Source of the DNA: Candidatus Dormiibacterota bacterium
GTDB lineage: Bacteria > Chloroflexota > Dormibacteria > Dormibacterales > Dormibacteraceae
Assembly: GCA_955652585.1 (NCBI GenBank)
Contig: CATPBF010000054.1
Coordinates: 1-5,399, forward strand
Direction of reading: 5' to 3'
Length of the DNA stretch: 5,399 bases
Positions 1 to 5,399 of the stretch are shown here, piece after piece. Position 1 is the first letter of the stretch; each line of letters begins with the position of its first letter. The notes beneath the pieces were generated by a model. That model was given only the letters and a program-made list of their open reading frames with translations. It did no database searches and was not told the DNA's origin. The position numbers and the translations under genes are program-made.

Positions 1-739
1 GCACCTTGTCGCCTAGCCGGCTGATGCGTTCCCTGATCGGCTCGTAGTTCCAGCCCCAGCCACCGACGATGACCAGGTCGGGCCGGTCCCGCATCATCGC
101 CCACGCTTCCAGCAGGGTGAGCAGATTCTTGCGCGGCTCGATGGTCCCGACAAACAGGACGAAGCGCTCCGGCAGCTGAAAGCGCTCGCGGACGGCCGCG
201 AGCTCTTCAATGCTCATGGGACGCAGGCCCGGCGACACGCCATGAGGCACCACCGCGATCCGAGACCGACTTACCCCAAACAACTCCTCGGCATCCCGCG
301 CCGTGTTGCTGGAAACCGCGATCACCCTGTCGGCGCGTCTGAGCGAGCTGGGCACGACCCACCGCGTACTGAGCGGCTGGCGGGGTGGAAACCAGCCGGC
401 GTTGCGGTAGATGGCAAGGTCGTGGACGGTGATGACCGATGGCGCGCCGACGTCCATCAGCGGCAGCGCGCCCACCGCGCCAAAGAGCACGTCTGGTTTC
501 AGGCGCCGCAGCCGGGCCGGCCATTGCACGTGGCGGCCGATGAATGGAAGCCCTGGGATCTTCCGATACGAGGTCGAGCGCGACCCCTCTGCGGCCACGC
601 CCGCTGGCACGTAAACCGTGAAGCGGCAGTCGGGGCGCTCCACAGCCATGGCTCTCAAAATCTGCTTTGTATAGACCCCGACGCCGGCCCAAGGTCGAAT
701 GAGCCCGACCCCGTCCACCGCTACATGTAGGCCGGTCAA
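1..739 (-). CDS. Glycosyltransferase family 4 (GT-B fold), 5' part only; cut by the left window edge
   Basis: 246 codons are visible and the C-terminal part is missing. Reading from a TTG at 739, the protein opens with a Rossmann-type strand and the donor-side loop typical of GT4 enzymes (LHVAVDGVGL, then PWAGVGVYTKQIL, residues 4-28). It continues with TVHDLAIYR (104-112), the linker VSSNTARDAEELFGV (142-156), VVPHGV (163-168), and the hallmark start of the second domain, FVLFVGTIEPRKNL (193-206). Such enzymes move a sugar from a nucleotide-sugar donor to a lipid-linked or polysaccharide acceptor on the cytoplasmic side of the membrane. The usual EX7E donor-binding motif would lie beyond the edge. 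TTG is preferred because the next candidate, GTG at 718, would cut into the first beta strand, and no ATG lies in frame upstream. Its place after mreB suggests envelope glycan synthesis, but this is inference. Donor and acceptor cannot be told. Confidence 0.9.
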   Translation of the reverse strand, partial: MTGLHVAVDGVGLIRPWAGVGVYTKQILRAMAVERPDCRFTVYVPAGVAAEGSRSTSYRKIPGLPFIGRHVQWPARLRRLKPDVLFGAVGALPLMDVGAPSVITVHDLAIYRNAGWFPPRQPLSTRWVVPSSLRRADRVIAVSSNTARDAEELFGVSRSRIAVVPHGVSPGLRPMSIEELAAVRERFQLPERFVLFVGTIEPRKNLLTLLEAWAMMRDRPDLVIVGGWGWNYEPIRERISRLGDKV

Positions 740-751
740 CGGGCCATTTGA

Positions 752-758
752 CCTCCCC
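752..758 (-). promoter_or_regulatory. Putative ribosome binding site of the glycosyltransferase
   Basis: On the minus strand GGGGAGG lies 12 bases before the TTG start at 739. This is a strong anti-Shine-Dalgarno match, but the spacing is longer than usual. The whole site forms part of the 3' arm of the adjoining hairpin, so its accessibility is in doubt. Confidence 0.5.
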
Positions 759-772
759 ACCGCGTGGGGAGG
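752..772 (-). promoter_or_regulatory. GC-rich hairpin covering the glycosyltransferase ribosome binding site
   Basis: A perfect 9-base inverted repeat (752-760 and 764-772) with a 3-base loop sits in the 52-base gap between mreB and the glycosyltransferase. In the mRNA the 3' arm reads GTGGGGAGG and contains the Shine-Dalgarno. After the stem the minus strand reads TCAAATGG, so there is no run of T and a standard intrinsic terminator is unlikely. It may limit translation of the glycosyltransferase, stabilise the upstream mRNA end, or simply be a copy of a dispersed repeat. The pairing is seen directly; the role is inference. Confidence 0.6.
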
Positions 773-791
773 GTCAGGGTGGGGCTGGTCA

Positions 792-1799
792 CTAACGCAA
801 GTACGATTGGTTCCGCTTCAACACTTCAAAGTGTTCTAGGGCCAGGCCGGTGCCGCGCACGACCGAGGTCTGCGGATCGTCGGCGATCACGGCCGGTATG
901 CCGGTGTGGATGGACAGGTAGCGATCGAGCCCTCGCAGCTGCGACCCGCCGCCCGAAAGCACGATGCCTCGATCCAAGATGTCGGCAGCCAACTCCGGAG
1001 GCGTTTCCTCGAGCACGGTGCGCAATGCGCCGACGATGAGCCCAAGCGGCTCCTGGATCGCCTCCACGACATCGTTGGAGGTCACCTCGAGGCTGCGAGG
1101 CAGGCCGGAGACGATGTCGCGGCCGCGCACCTCGGTCCGCAGAGGCTCTTTCATCAGGACCGCCGAGCCGACGGCGATCTTGACCTCCTCCGCGCTGCGT
1201 TCGCCGATCAGTAGGTTGTACTTGCGCTTGAGGTGGACCGCGATCGCGTCGTCGATCCGGTTGCCGCCGACACGAATCGAATGGGCGACCACCATCCCGG
1301 AAAGAGAGATGACGGCGATCTCGGTGGTGCCGCCGCCGATGTCGCAGATCGCATTGCCCCGAGGCTCGGAGATGGGCAGCCCGGCACCGATGGCGGCCGC
1401 AAGCGGCTCGTCGATCAGCCATGCCTGCCGCGCGCCGGCTGAGATGGCGGCCTCGGTGACCGCGCGGCGCTCGACTGAGGTCACTCCCGACGGTACGCAG
1501 ATCATGATCTCGGGCTTGAAGATGCGCTGGCGTCCCAGGACCTTGCCTATGAAGTGATGAAGCATGCCCTCGGTGACCACGAAGTCGGCGATGACCCCCT
1601 CTCGCATCGGCCGCACGACCTGGATCGTGTCGGGGGCGCGGCCGACCATCTCGAGCGCCTGCCGCCCGACGGCGAGGATGCGCGTGCCGTCGCGGTTGAC
1701 CGCCACCAATGATGGCTCGTTGATGACGATCCCCTCACCTTTGACGTAGATGAGCACCGTCGAGGTGCCCAGGTCGATTCCTATCTTCTTTCCGAGCAA
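792..1799 (-). CDS. mreB: Rod-shape-determining protein, MreB/Mbl family actin homologue
   Basis: This 335-residue protein matches the family's usual length. It forms ATP-dependent filaments under the inner membrane that guide the elongation machinery of peptidoglycan synthesis. Visible motifs in order: phosphate-1 loop IGIDLGTSTVLIYVKG (6-21), a hydrophobic pair I93-F94 at the expected membrane-contact loop, VPSGVTSVERRAV (102-114), LIDEPLAAAIGAGLP (128-142) with the catalytic-type Glu131, phosphate-2 DIGGGTTEIAVISL (153-166), IGERSAEEVKI (198-208), and the adenosine loop LSGGGSQLRGLD (281-292). The start is TTG; the family N-terminus begins exactly there and no in-frame ATG precedes it. No clear Shine-Dalgarno lies upstream, and the murA stop is only 10 bases away, so coupled translation is likely. 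Two acidic positions differ from most relatives: Asp130 where Glu is usual, and Asn180 in the GG(D)xxD segment. Whether it is an mreB or an mbl orthologue cannot be settled by eye. Confidence 0.95.
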   Translation of the reverse strand: MLGKKIGIDLGTSTVLIYVKGEGIVINEPSLVAVNRDGTRILAVGRQALEMVGRAPDTIQVVRPMREGVIADFVVTEGMLHHFIGKVLGRQRIFKPEIMICVPSGVTSVERRAVTEAAISAGARQAWLIDEPLAAAIGAGLPISEPRGNAICDIGGGTTEIAVISLSGMVVAHSIRVGGNRIDDAIAVHLKRKYNLLIGERSAEEVKIAVGSAVLMKEPLRTEVRGRDIVSGLPRSLEVTSNDVVEAIQEPLGLIVGALRTVLEETPPELAADILDRGIVLSGGGSQLRGLDRYLSIHTGIPAVIADDPQTSVVRGTGLALEHFEVLKRNQSYLR

Positions 1800-1809
1800 A
1801 TCAGGCCAA

Positions 1810-3129
1810 CTATTCGTACGTGTGTCCTGGATTGCTCCGCTCGGAATCGACCGCGACCCTCTCGATCTGCGCGCCGACCGACGCCAGCTTGCCGGCCATG
1901 TCCTCGTAGCCGCGCTCCACGTGCCAGGCGTTGCGGAGCAGGCTCTGGCCTTCGGCGCAAAGGGCGGCGATCACAAGCGCCGCGCCTGAGCGAATGTCCG
2001 GGATCGTCACCTCGGTCCCGCGCAGCCGGCATGGCCCATGCACGACCGCATGCAGCCTTCCTTCGACGTTGATGCCCGCGCCCATCTTCGCGAGCTGCGT
2101 GACGTGCTGGAATCGATTTTCGTGCACGTACTCCGAAATCACGGTCTCGCCGTCGGCCTGGGTCATCAGCGCCATGTACTGGGCCTGAAGGTCGGTCGGG
2201 AAACCGGGGAAGGTCCATGTGGACATGTCGATCGGCTTGATCCGGTTCCGAGGCCGCCGGCCGACCTGGAACCATCCGTCACCCGTCGTGACATGCGCGC
2301 CCGCGAGCTCCAGCTTCAGGAGCACGACGTTGAGGTCCTCCGGCCGGCTGCACTCGATGCGGAGCTCGCCGCCGGCGGCGGCGACCGCGATCGCGTAGGT
2401 GCCGGCCTCCAGGTAGTCGGCGATCACCGTGTGCTCGGCGCCGCCGAGCTCGCGCACACCGTCGACCACCACGCGCTCCGTGCCGATGCCCTCGATGTGC
2501 GCGCCCATCTTGCCCAACAGGAGGCAGAGGTCCTGCACATGAGGCTCGCGCGCGGCGTTGAAGATCTCGGTCCGACCTTCGGCCAGCACGGCGGCGAGAA
2601 GGATGTTCTCCGTACCAGTGACGGTCGGCAGGTCGAAAACGATGCGTGCTCCATGCAGGCGGTCCGCCTCCGCGACGATCTCGGTCGCCGTCTCCTCGAT
2701 GCGGGCGCCCATCTGGCGCAGGCCCCGCATGTGTTGTTCGACGCGACGCGCTCCGATGTCGTCACCACCGGGCCTGGGTAAGCGCGCCTGTCCGAACCTT
2801 CCGAGCAAAGCGCCGAGCAAGACGATTGTCGCGCGCATGCGCCTCCCGAGCTCATCGGGAACATGGGTGCCGCGCGCGTTCCCCATGCGCAGGACGACAG
2901 AACCTTCTCCCTCCGAACGGCCGCCCAGCTCGGTGAGGATCTGCGCCATCACCTCGGTATCGGAGACCTTGGGCACATTGGTGAGTCGTAGGGGCTCGGA
3001 CGTGAGGAGGGCGGCGGCCATCTCGGGGAGGGCGGCGTTCTTGGAGCCGCTCACGCAAAGGTCGCCGGCCAGCTGCGAGCCGCCGGTGATGCGGAAGGCG
3101 AAGTCGCGGCCCGGTGCGGCTGACTTCAT
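1810..3129 (-). CDS. murA: UDP-N-acetylglucosamine 1-carboxyvinyltransferase (MurA), Asp-type active site
   Basis: MurA transfers enolpyruvate from phosphoenolpyruvate to UDP-GlcNAc, the first committed step of peptidoglycan synthesis, in the cytoplasm. The 439 residues are slightly longer than the usual 415-430, with short extra tails at both ends. Family residues visible: SGSKNAALP with Lys30-Asn31 (E. coli Lys22-Asn23), Arg99 (Arg91), the catalytic loop PGGDDIGAR at 120-128 with Arg128 (Arg120), PGFPTDLQAQ with Asp313 (Asp305), IPDIRSGAALV with Arg380 (Arg371) and HVERGYEDMAGKL with Arg406 (Arg397). The Cys115 position that reacts with fosfomycin is Asp123 here. The ATG shares its A with the atpC TGA stop, and no Shine-Dalgarno is evident, pointing to translation coupled to atpC. 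AroA (EPSP synthase) is a structural relative, but the loop motifs are those of MurA. Confidence 0.97.
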   Translation of the reverse strand: MKSAAPGRDFAFRITGGSQLAGDLCVSGSKNAALPEMAAALLTSEPLRLTNVPKVSDTEVMAQILTELGGRSEGEGSVVLRMGNARGTHVPDELGRRMRATIVLLGALLGRFGQARLPRPGGDDIGARRVEQHMRGLRQMGARIEETATEIVAEADRLHGARIVFDLPTVTGTENILLAAVLAEGRTEIFNAAREPHVQDLCLLLGKMGAHIEGIGTERVVVDGVRELGGAEHTVIADYLEAGTYAIAVAAAGGELRIECSRPEDLNVVLLKLELAGAHVTTGDGWFQVGRRPRNRIKPIDMSTWTFPGFPTDLQAQYMALMTQADGETVISEYVHENRFQHVTQLAKMGAGINVEGRLHAVVHGPCRLRGTEVTIPDIRSGAALVIAALCAEGQSLLRNAWHVERGYEDMAGKLASVGAQIERVAVDSERSNPGHTYE

Positions 3130-3131
3130 CA
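3127..3131 (-). other. atpC stop / murA start overlap (TGATG)
   Basis: On the minus strand the atpC stop TGA and the murA start ATG share one A. The preceding bases (CGCGCCGGCTC) hold no Shine-Dalgarno-like motif. This suggests that ribosomes finishing atpC restart on murA, which would tie MurA output to that of the ATP synthase operon. The overlap is seen; the coupling is inferred. Confidence 0.85.
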
Positions 3132-3539
3132 GAGCCGGCGCGTGCGCGCCAGCCGGAGTCGCGCCTCCGCAATCGCAAGGGCGGTTTGGAACTCGACCTC
3201 CTCAGCCGCGGTGACGGTGCCGGCGAGCTTCTCCTGTGCGCGCCGGCGAGCCTCCTCCGCGCGCTCGAGCGAGATATCCTCAGCGCGCTCGGCCACATCC
3301 GCGAGCACCGTCACGCGTTCGGGGAGCACCTCGAGGAAACCACCGCCTACGAAGATCAATTCTTCGGCGCCACCCATCACCTCCTGAATGCGAAGCGGGC
3401 CCGGTTTGAGCACCGTCATCAGGGGCGCGTGACGCGCCATGACTCCGAGCTCGCCGTCGGCGCCGTTGGCGATGATGAACTCGACCTCACCCTCGAAGAG
3501 GCTCTGCTCGACGCTCACCACTCGCAGCGCGTACTTCAA
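3129..3539 (-). CDS. atpC: F1Fo ATP synthase epsilon subunit
   Basis: This 136-residue protein is of the usual length. Epsilon sits in the central stalk with gamma; its C-terminal helices can extend and inhibit ATP hydrolysis. The N-terminal beta-sandwich is recognisable from LRVVSVEQSLFEGEVEFI (5-22), GELGVMARHAPLMTVLKPGPLRI (29-51) and GGGFLEVLPERVTVLADVAERAEDI (65-89). An arginine- and alanine-rich helical hairpin follows (90-136). In the first helix the ATP-binding motif known from Bacillus epsilon, I(L)DxxRA, reads ISLERA (89-94), with Ser for Asp. The start is TTG at 3539, one base after the atpD stop. An in-frame stop at 3561-3563 and no ATG between leave no earlier choice, and a later start would remove the first beta strand. 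There is no strong Shine-Dalgarno, so coupling to atpD is likely. Confidence 0.95.
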   Translation of the reverse strand: MKYALRVVSVEQSLFEGEVEFIIANGADGELGVMARHAPLMTVLKPGPLRIQEVMGGAEELIFVGGGFLEVLPERVTVLADVAERAEDISLERAEEARRRAQEKLAGTVTAAEEVEFQTALAIAEARLRLARTRRL

Positions 3540-3543
3540 CTCA
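3537..3543 (-). other. atpD stop / atpC TTG start junction
   Basis: The minus strand reads TGA, then one G, then TTG. The atpC start thus lies one base past the atpD stop, and the 20 bases upstream (AAAAAGCATCCGCGACCTGA) lack a good Shine-Dalgarno. A poor start codon directly after a stop is consistent with termination-reinitiation as the way atpC is translated. Confidence 0.75.
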
Positions 3544-4968
3544 GGTCGCGGATGCTTTTTTCATCTGTTCACCCTGCGCGCGCGCCTCTTCGATGGTGCC
3601 CACCATGTAAAAAGCCTGCTCGGGGAGGTCATCGTGCTTGCCCTCAAGGATCTCGGTAAACCCCTGCACCGTCTCGCTGACCTTGACGTACTTGCCCTCC
3701 CGCCCCGTGAAACGCTGCGCGACGCTGAACGGCTGAGAGAGGAATCGCTGGATCTTTCGGGCGCGAGACACCGCCAGCTTGTCGTCCTCTGACAGCTCCT
3801 CCATACCGAGGATGGCGATGATGTCCTGCAGGTCCTTGTAGCGCTGCATCGTTTTCTTGACGCCCTGGGCGGCGTCGTAGTGCTCCTGCCCGACCACCGA
3901 GGGCTCGACGAAACGGCTCGAGGACCCGAGCGGGTCGATGGCCGGATAGATTCCGATCTCGACCAGCGACCGCTCCAATCGCACGGTGGCGCCCAGGTGG
4001 GCAAAAACGGTTTGGATCGCCGGGTCCGTGTAGTCGTCCGCCGGCACGTACACGGCCTGCACCGATGTGATTGAACCCTTGCTGGTAGACGTGATGCGCT
4101 CCTGCAGCTCGCCCATCTCGGTGGCCAGGGTGGGCTGGTAACCCACAGCTGACGGCATGCGGCCGAGCAATGCGGACACCTCCGAGCCTGCGAGCAGGTA
4201 CCGGAAAATGTTGTCGACGAACAGGAGGACGTCCGCCCCCTCCTCATCGCGGAAGTACTCAGCCATCGTCAGACCCGTCAGGCCCACGCGGGCACGGGCG
4301 CCCGGAGGCTCGTTCATCTGGCCGAACACCAGCGCTGTCTGCGGAAGGACGCCCGCGTCCTCCATCTCGCGGTACATATCGTTGCCCTCGCGGGTCCTCT
4401 CCCCCACGCCCGCGAAGACAGAACGTCCCTTGTGGTGGTAGGCGATGTTGCGGATGAGCTCCTGCACGATGACTGTCTTGCCGGTGCCGGCGCCTCCGAA
4501 CAGCCCGATCTTCGAGCCCTTGGCGAAGGTGCAGATGAGGTCGATGACCTTGATCCCCGTCTCGAGGATCTCGACCTTGGCTTGCTGCTCTGATACGGGA
4601 GGCGCGGCGCGGTGGATTGGCCACCGTAACGTGCCTTCGGGCGCTGGTTCGTCGTCGATGGGGGCGCCGATGACGTTGAACAAGCGACCTAGGGTCTCGA
4701 CCCCGACCGGCACCGAGATCGGCGCGCCCGTGGCGACCACCTTGTCGCCCCGGCGAAAACCATCGGTGGAGTCCATGGCGATGCACTTCACCACGTTGTC
4801 TCCGATCGAGCTCGCGACCTCCAGCACCACTGTCTTGCCGTCCTGCTTCGTGACCTCGAGGGCCTCGTAAAGCTCCGGTTGCTCTCCCGGCGGAAAGGCA
4901 ACGTCTACGACAGCTCCGATCACCTGCCTGACCTTCCCTTCCCGCGTCTTCTTCTTCGTGTCAGCCAT
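3541..4968 (-). CDS. atpD: F1Fo ATP synthase beta subunit (catalytic)
   Basis: This 475-residue subunit is of normal length. Beta carries the three catalytic sites of F1 that make ATP from ADP and phosphate, driven by rotation of gamma. Domains: N-terminal beta barrel (about 10-85), nucleotide-binding domain (about 90-370), C-terminal helical domain. Motifs: P-loop GGAGTGKT (158-165, Lys164), GERTREGND (189-197) with catalytic Glu190 and Arg191, Walker B strand VLLFVDNIFR (247-256) with Asp252 and Arg256, GSEVSALLGRMPSAVGYQPTLATEMG (261-286), GIYPAIDPL (339-347) with adenine-stacking Tyr341, and a DELSEED-like EELSEDD (390-396). A strong AAAGGAG lies just before the ATG. Oddities: Thr162 replaces the usual Val in the P-loop, and 317-336 (AIQTVFAHLGATVRLERSLV) departs from the near-universal PATTFAHLDAT-VLSR. 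The catalytic residues are all present, so it should be active. Confidence 0.98.
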   Translation of the reverse strand: MADTKKKTREGKVRQVIGAVVDVAFPPGEQPELYEALEVTKQDGKTVVLEVASSIGDNVVKCIAMDSTDGFRRGDKVVATGAPISVPVGVETLGRLFNVIGAPIDDEPAPEGTLRWPIHRAAPPVSEQQAKVEILETGIKVIDLICTFAKGSKIGLFGGAGTGKTVIVQELIRNIAYHHKGRSVFAGVGERTREGNDMYREMEDAGVLPQTALVFGQMNEPPGARARVGLTGLTMAEYFRDEEGADVLLFVDNIFRYLLAGSEVSALLGRMPSAVGYQPTLATEMGELQERITSTSKGSITSVQAVYVPADDYTDPAIQTVFAHLGATVRLERSLVEIGIYPAIDPLGSSSRFVEPSVVGQEHYDAAQGVKKTMQRYKDLQDIIAILGMEELSEDDKLAVSRARKIQRFLSQPFSVAQRFTGREGKYVKVSETVQGFTEILEGKHDDLPEQAFYMVGTIEEARAQGEQMKKASAT

Positions 4969-4972
4969 GCCT

Positions 4973-4979
4973 CTCCTTT
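4973..4979 (-). promoter_or_regulatory. Ribosome binding site of atpD
   Basis: AAAGGAG on the minus strand lies four bases before the atpD ATG, in the 17-base gap after atpG. It is the only strong and well-exposed Shine-Dalgarno in the window. This fits the need for three beta copies per complex against one each of gamma and epsilon, whose epsilon gene has no such site. Confidence 0.8.
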
Positions 4980-4985
4980 ATCTGT

Positions 4986-5399
4986 CTACGTCGCGCGAAG
5001 CGCTTCTGCGCCGCCCACGATTTCCATCAGCTCCGTCGTGATGCCCGCCTGCCGGACCTTGTTGGCGAAAAGGGTCAGGGACTCGATGAAATCGCCGGCG
5101 GCCTTGGTCGCGTTCTGCATGGCGATCATCTTGGCCGAGTACTCGCTGGCCTTGTTCTCCAGGACTGCCTGGTAGACCTGGGTCTCCACGTAGCGCGGCA
5201 GTAGTGCGTCCAGAACTGACTCCGGGTCGGGCTCGTAGATGTAGTCCGCGCGCGGTCCGGCGTCCTTTTTGCGCTCCGGGATCTCAGCAGGAATGAGGGT
5301 CTGCACGACCGGCTCCTGTCTGAGCGTCGAGACCCACTTCGCGTAGCACAGCAGCACGGCATCGACATCGCCCTTCGTGTATTCCTCGAGGGCGACCGC
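4986..5399 (-). CDS. atpG: F1Fo ATP synthase gamma subunit, C-terminal part; cut by the right window edge
   Basis: The last 137 residues are visible; the gene continues past the right edge. Gamma is the rotating central shaft of F1. The visible part holds the end of the Rossmann-like domain (EEYTKGDVDAVLLCYAKWVS, then QTLIPAEIP) and the conserved C-terminal helix, with NKASEYSAKMIAMQNATKAAGDFIESLTLFANKVRQAGITTELMEIVGGAEAL ending just before the stop, cited here in parts: AKMIAMQNATKAAG, LTLFANKVRQAGIT, EIVGGAEAL. This C-terminal helix sits in the beta-subunit barrel. The region resembles bacterial gamma throughout and ends at the normal place. The atpD start follows after 17 bases, as in standard atp operons. 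An internal GTG at 5357 is not the start, since the frame stays open and family-like to the edge. Confidence 0.95.
   Translation of the reverse strand, partial: AVALEEYTKGDVDAVLLCYAKWVSTLRQEPVVQTLIPAEIPERKKDAGPRADYIYEPDPESVLDALLPRYVETQVYQAVLENKASEYSAKMIAMQNATKAAGDFIESLTLFANKVRQAGITTELMEIVGGAEALRAT

Noticed and set aside
207..692. A 161-codon minus-strand open frame within the glycosyltransferase region
   Set aside because: It is rich in Arg, Gly and Ala and has no family motif. The neighbouring frame on the same strand gives a continuous GT4 protein with clear motifs, so this is a shadow frame of GC-rich DNA.
242..730. A 162-codon plus-strand open frame opposite the glycosyltransferase
   Set aside because: Its composition is non-protein-like, with no recognisable motif, and it is wholly antisense to a well-supported gene.
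752..772. The hairpin as an intrinsic transcription terminator after mreB
   Set aside because: The stem is strong, but the minus strand continues TCAAATGG with no T run. On the plus strand it continues with G-rich sequence, so neither direction fits a standard terminator.
964..1557. A 197-codon plus-strand open frame opposite mreB
   Set aside because: It is very rich in Ser, Arg, Pro and Thr, has no domain pattern, and is antisense to mreB.
2038..2781. A 247-codon plus-strand open frame opposite murA
   Set aside because: It is the longest antisense frame, but murA fully explains the region. Long antisense frames are expected in GC-rich genes, and no ribosome binding site or family motif was seen.
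1810..3129. EPSP synthase (AroA) as an alternative call for murA
   Set aside because: The SGSKNAALP, PGGDDIGAR, PGFPTDLQAQ and ERGYEDM motifs are those of MurA, and the setting next to mreB also fits wall synthesis.
3114..3659. A 181-codon plus-strand open frame across the atpC region
   Set aside because: It spans two gene junctions on the opposite strand and shows no family motif, so it is best explained as a shadow.
1..5399. A new defence, mobile or biosynthetic system
   Set aside because: All coding space is taken by recognised housekeeping genes and one glycosyltransferase. There are no repeats arrays, integrases, toxins or orphan genes to support such a claim.

Overview
This is a GC-rich bacterial housekeeping segment with every gene on the minus strand, so it reads from right to left as transcribed. 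In that order it holds the 3' end of atpG (ATP synthase gamma), atpD (beta), atpC (epsilon), murA (first committed enzyme of peptidoglycan synthesis), an mreB/mbl-type actin homologue, and the 5' part of a family-4 glycosyltransferase that runs off the left edge. No rRNA, tRNA, CRISPR array, insertion sequence or phage gene was seen.

Right part (4986-5399, 3541-4968, 3129-3539): the tail of an F1Fo ATP synthase operon in the standard order gamma, beta, epsilon. Middle (1810-3129): murA begins inside the atpC stop codon (TGATG), so the cell-wall gene is joined to the energy operon. Next (792-1799): the mreB-like gene starts 10 bases after the murA stop. Left (1-739): the glycosyltransferase follows after a 52-base gap. 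That gap holds a GC-rich hairpin covering the gene's apparent ribosome binding site.

The genes fit one theme: ATP supply (F1), synthesis of the peptidoglycan precursor UDP-GlcNAc-enolpyruvate (MurA), spatial control of wall synthesis (MreB) and probably an envelope glycan (the glycosyltransferase). An atp-murA-mbl neighbourhood is also known in Bacillus and relatives, where other genes lie between. Here it is compact and lacks the sporulation genes of that region.

The host is probably a rod-shaped, peptidoglycan-containing bacterium with high G+C. The divergent beta subunit, the Asp-type MurA and the compact atp-murA-mreB order suggest a deep lineage near Chloroflexota, Dormibacterota or Actinomycetota rather than a well-studied proteobacterium. 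This placement is inference and weak.

No new multi-gene system is visible. The points worth a second look are the Cys-to-Asp change in the MurA active site (predicted intrinsic fosfomycin resistance), the hairpin that hides the glycosyltransferase Shine-Dalgarno, three TTG start codons in four genes, and unusual substitutions in the beta, epsilon and MreB proteins.
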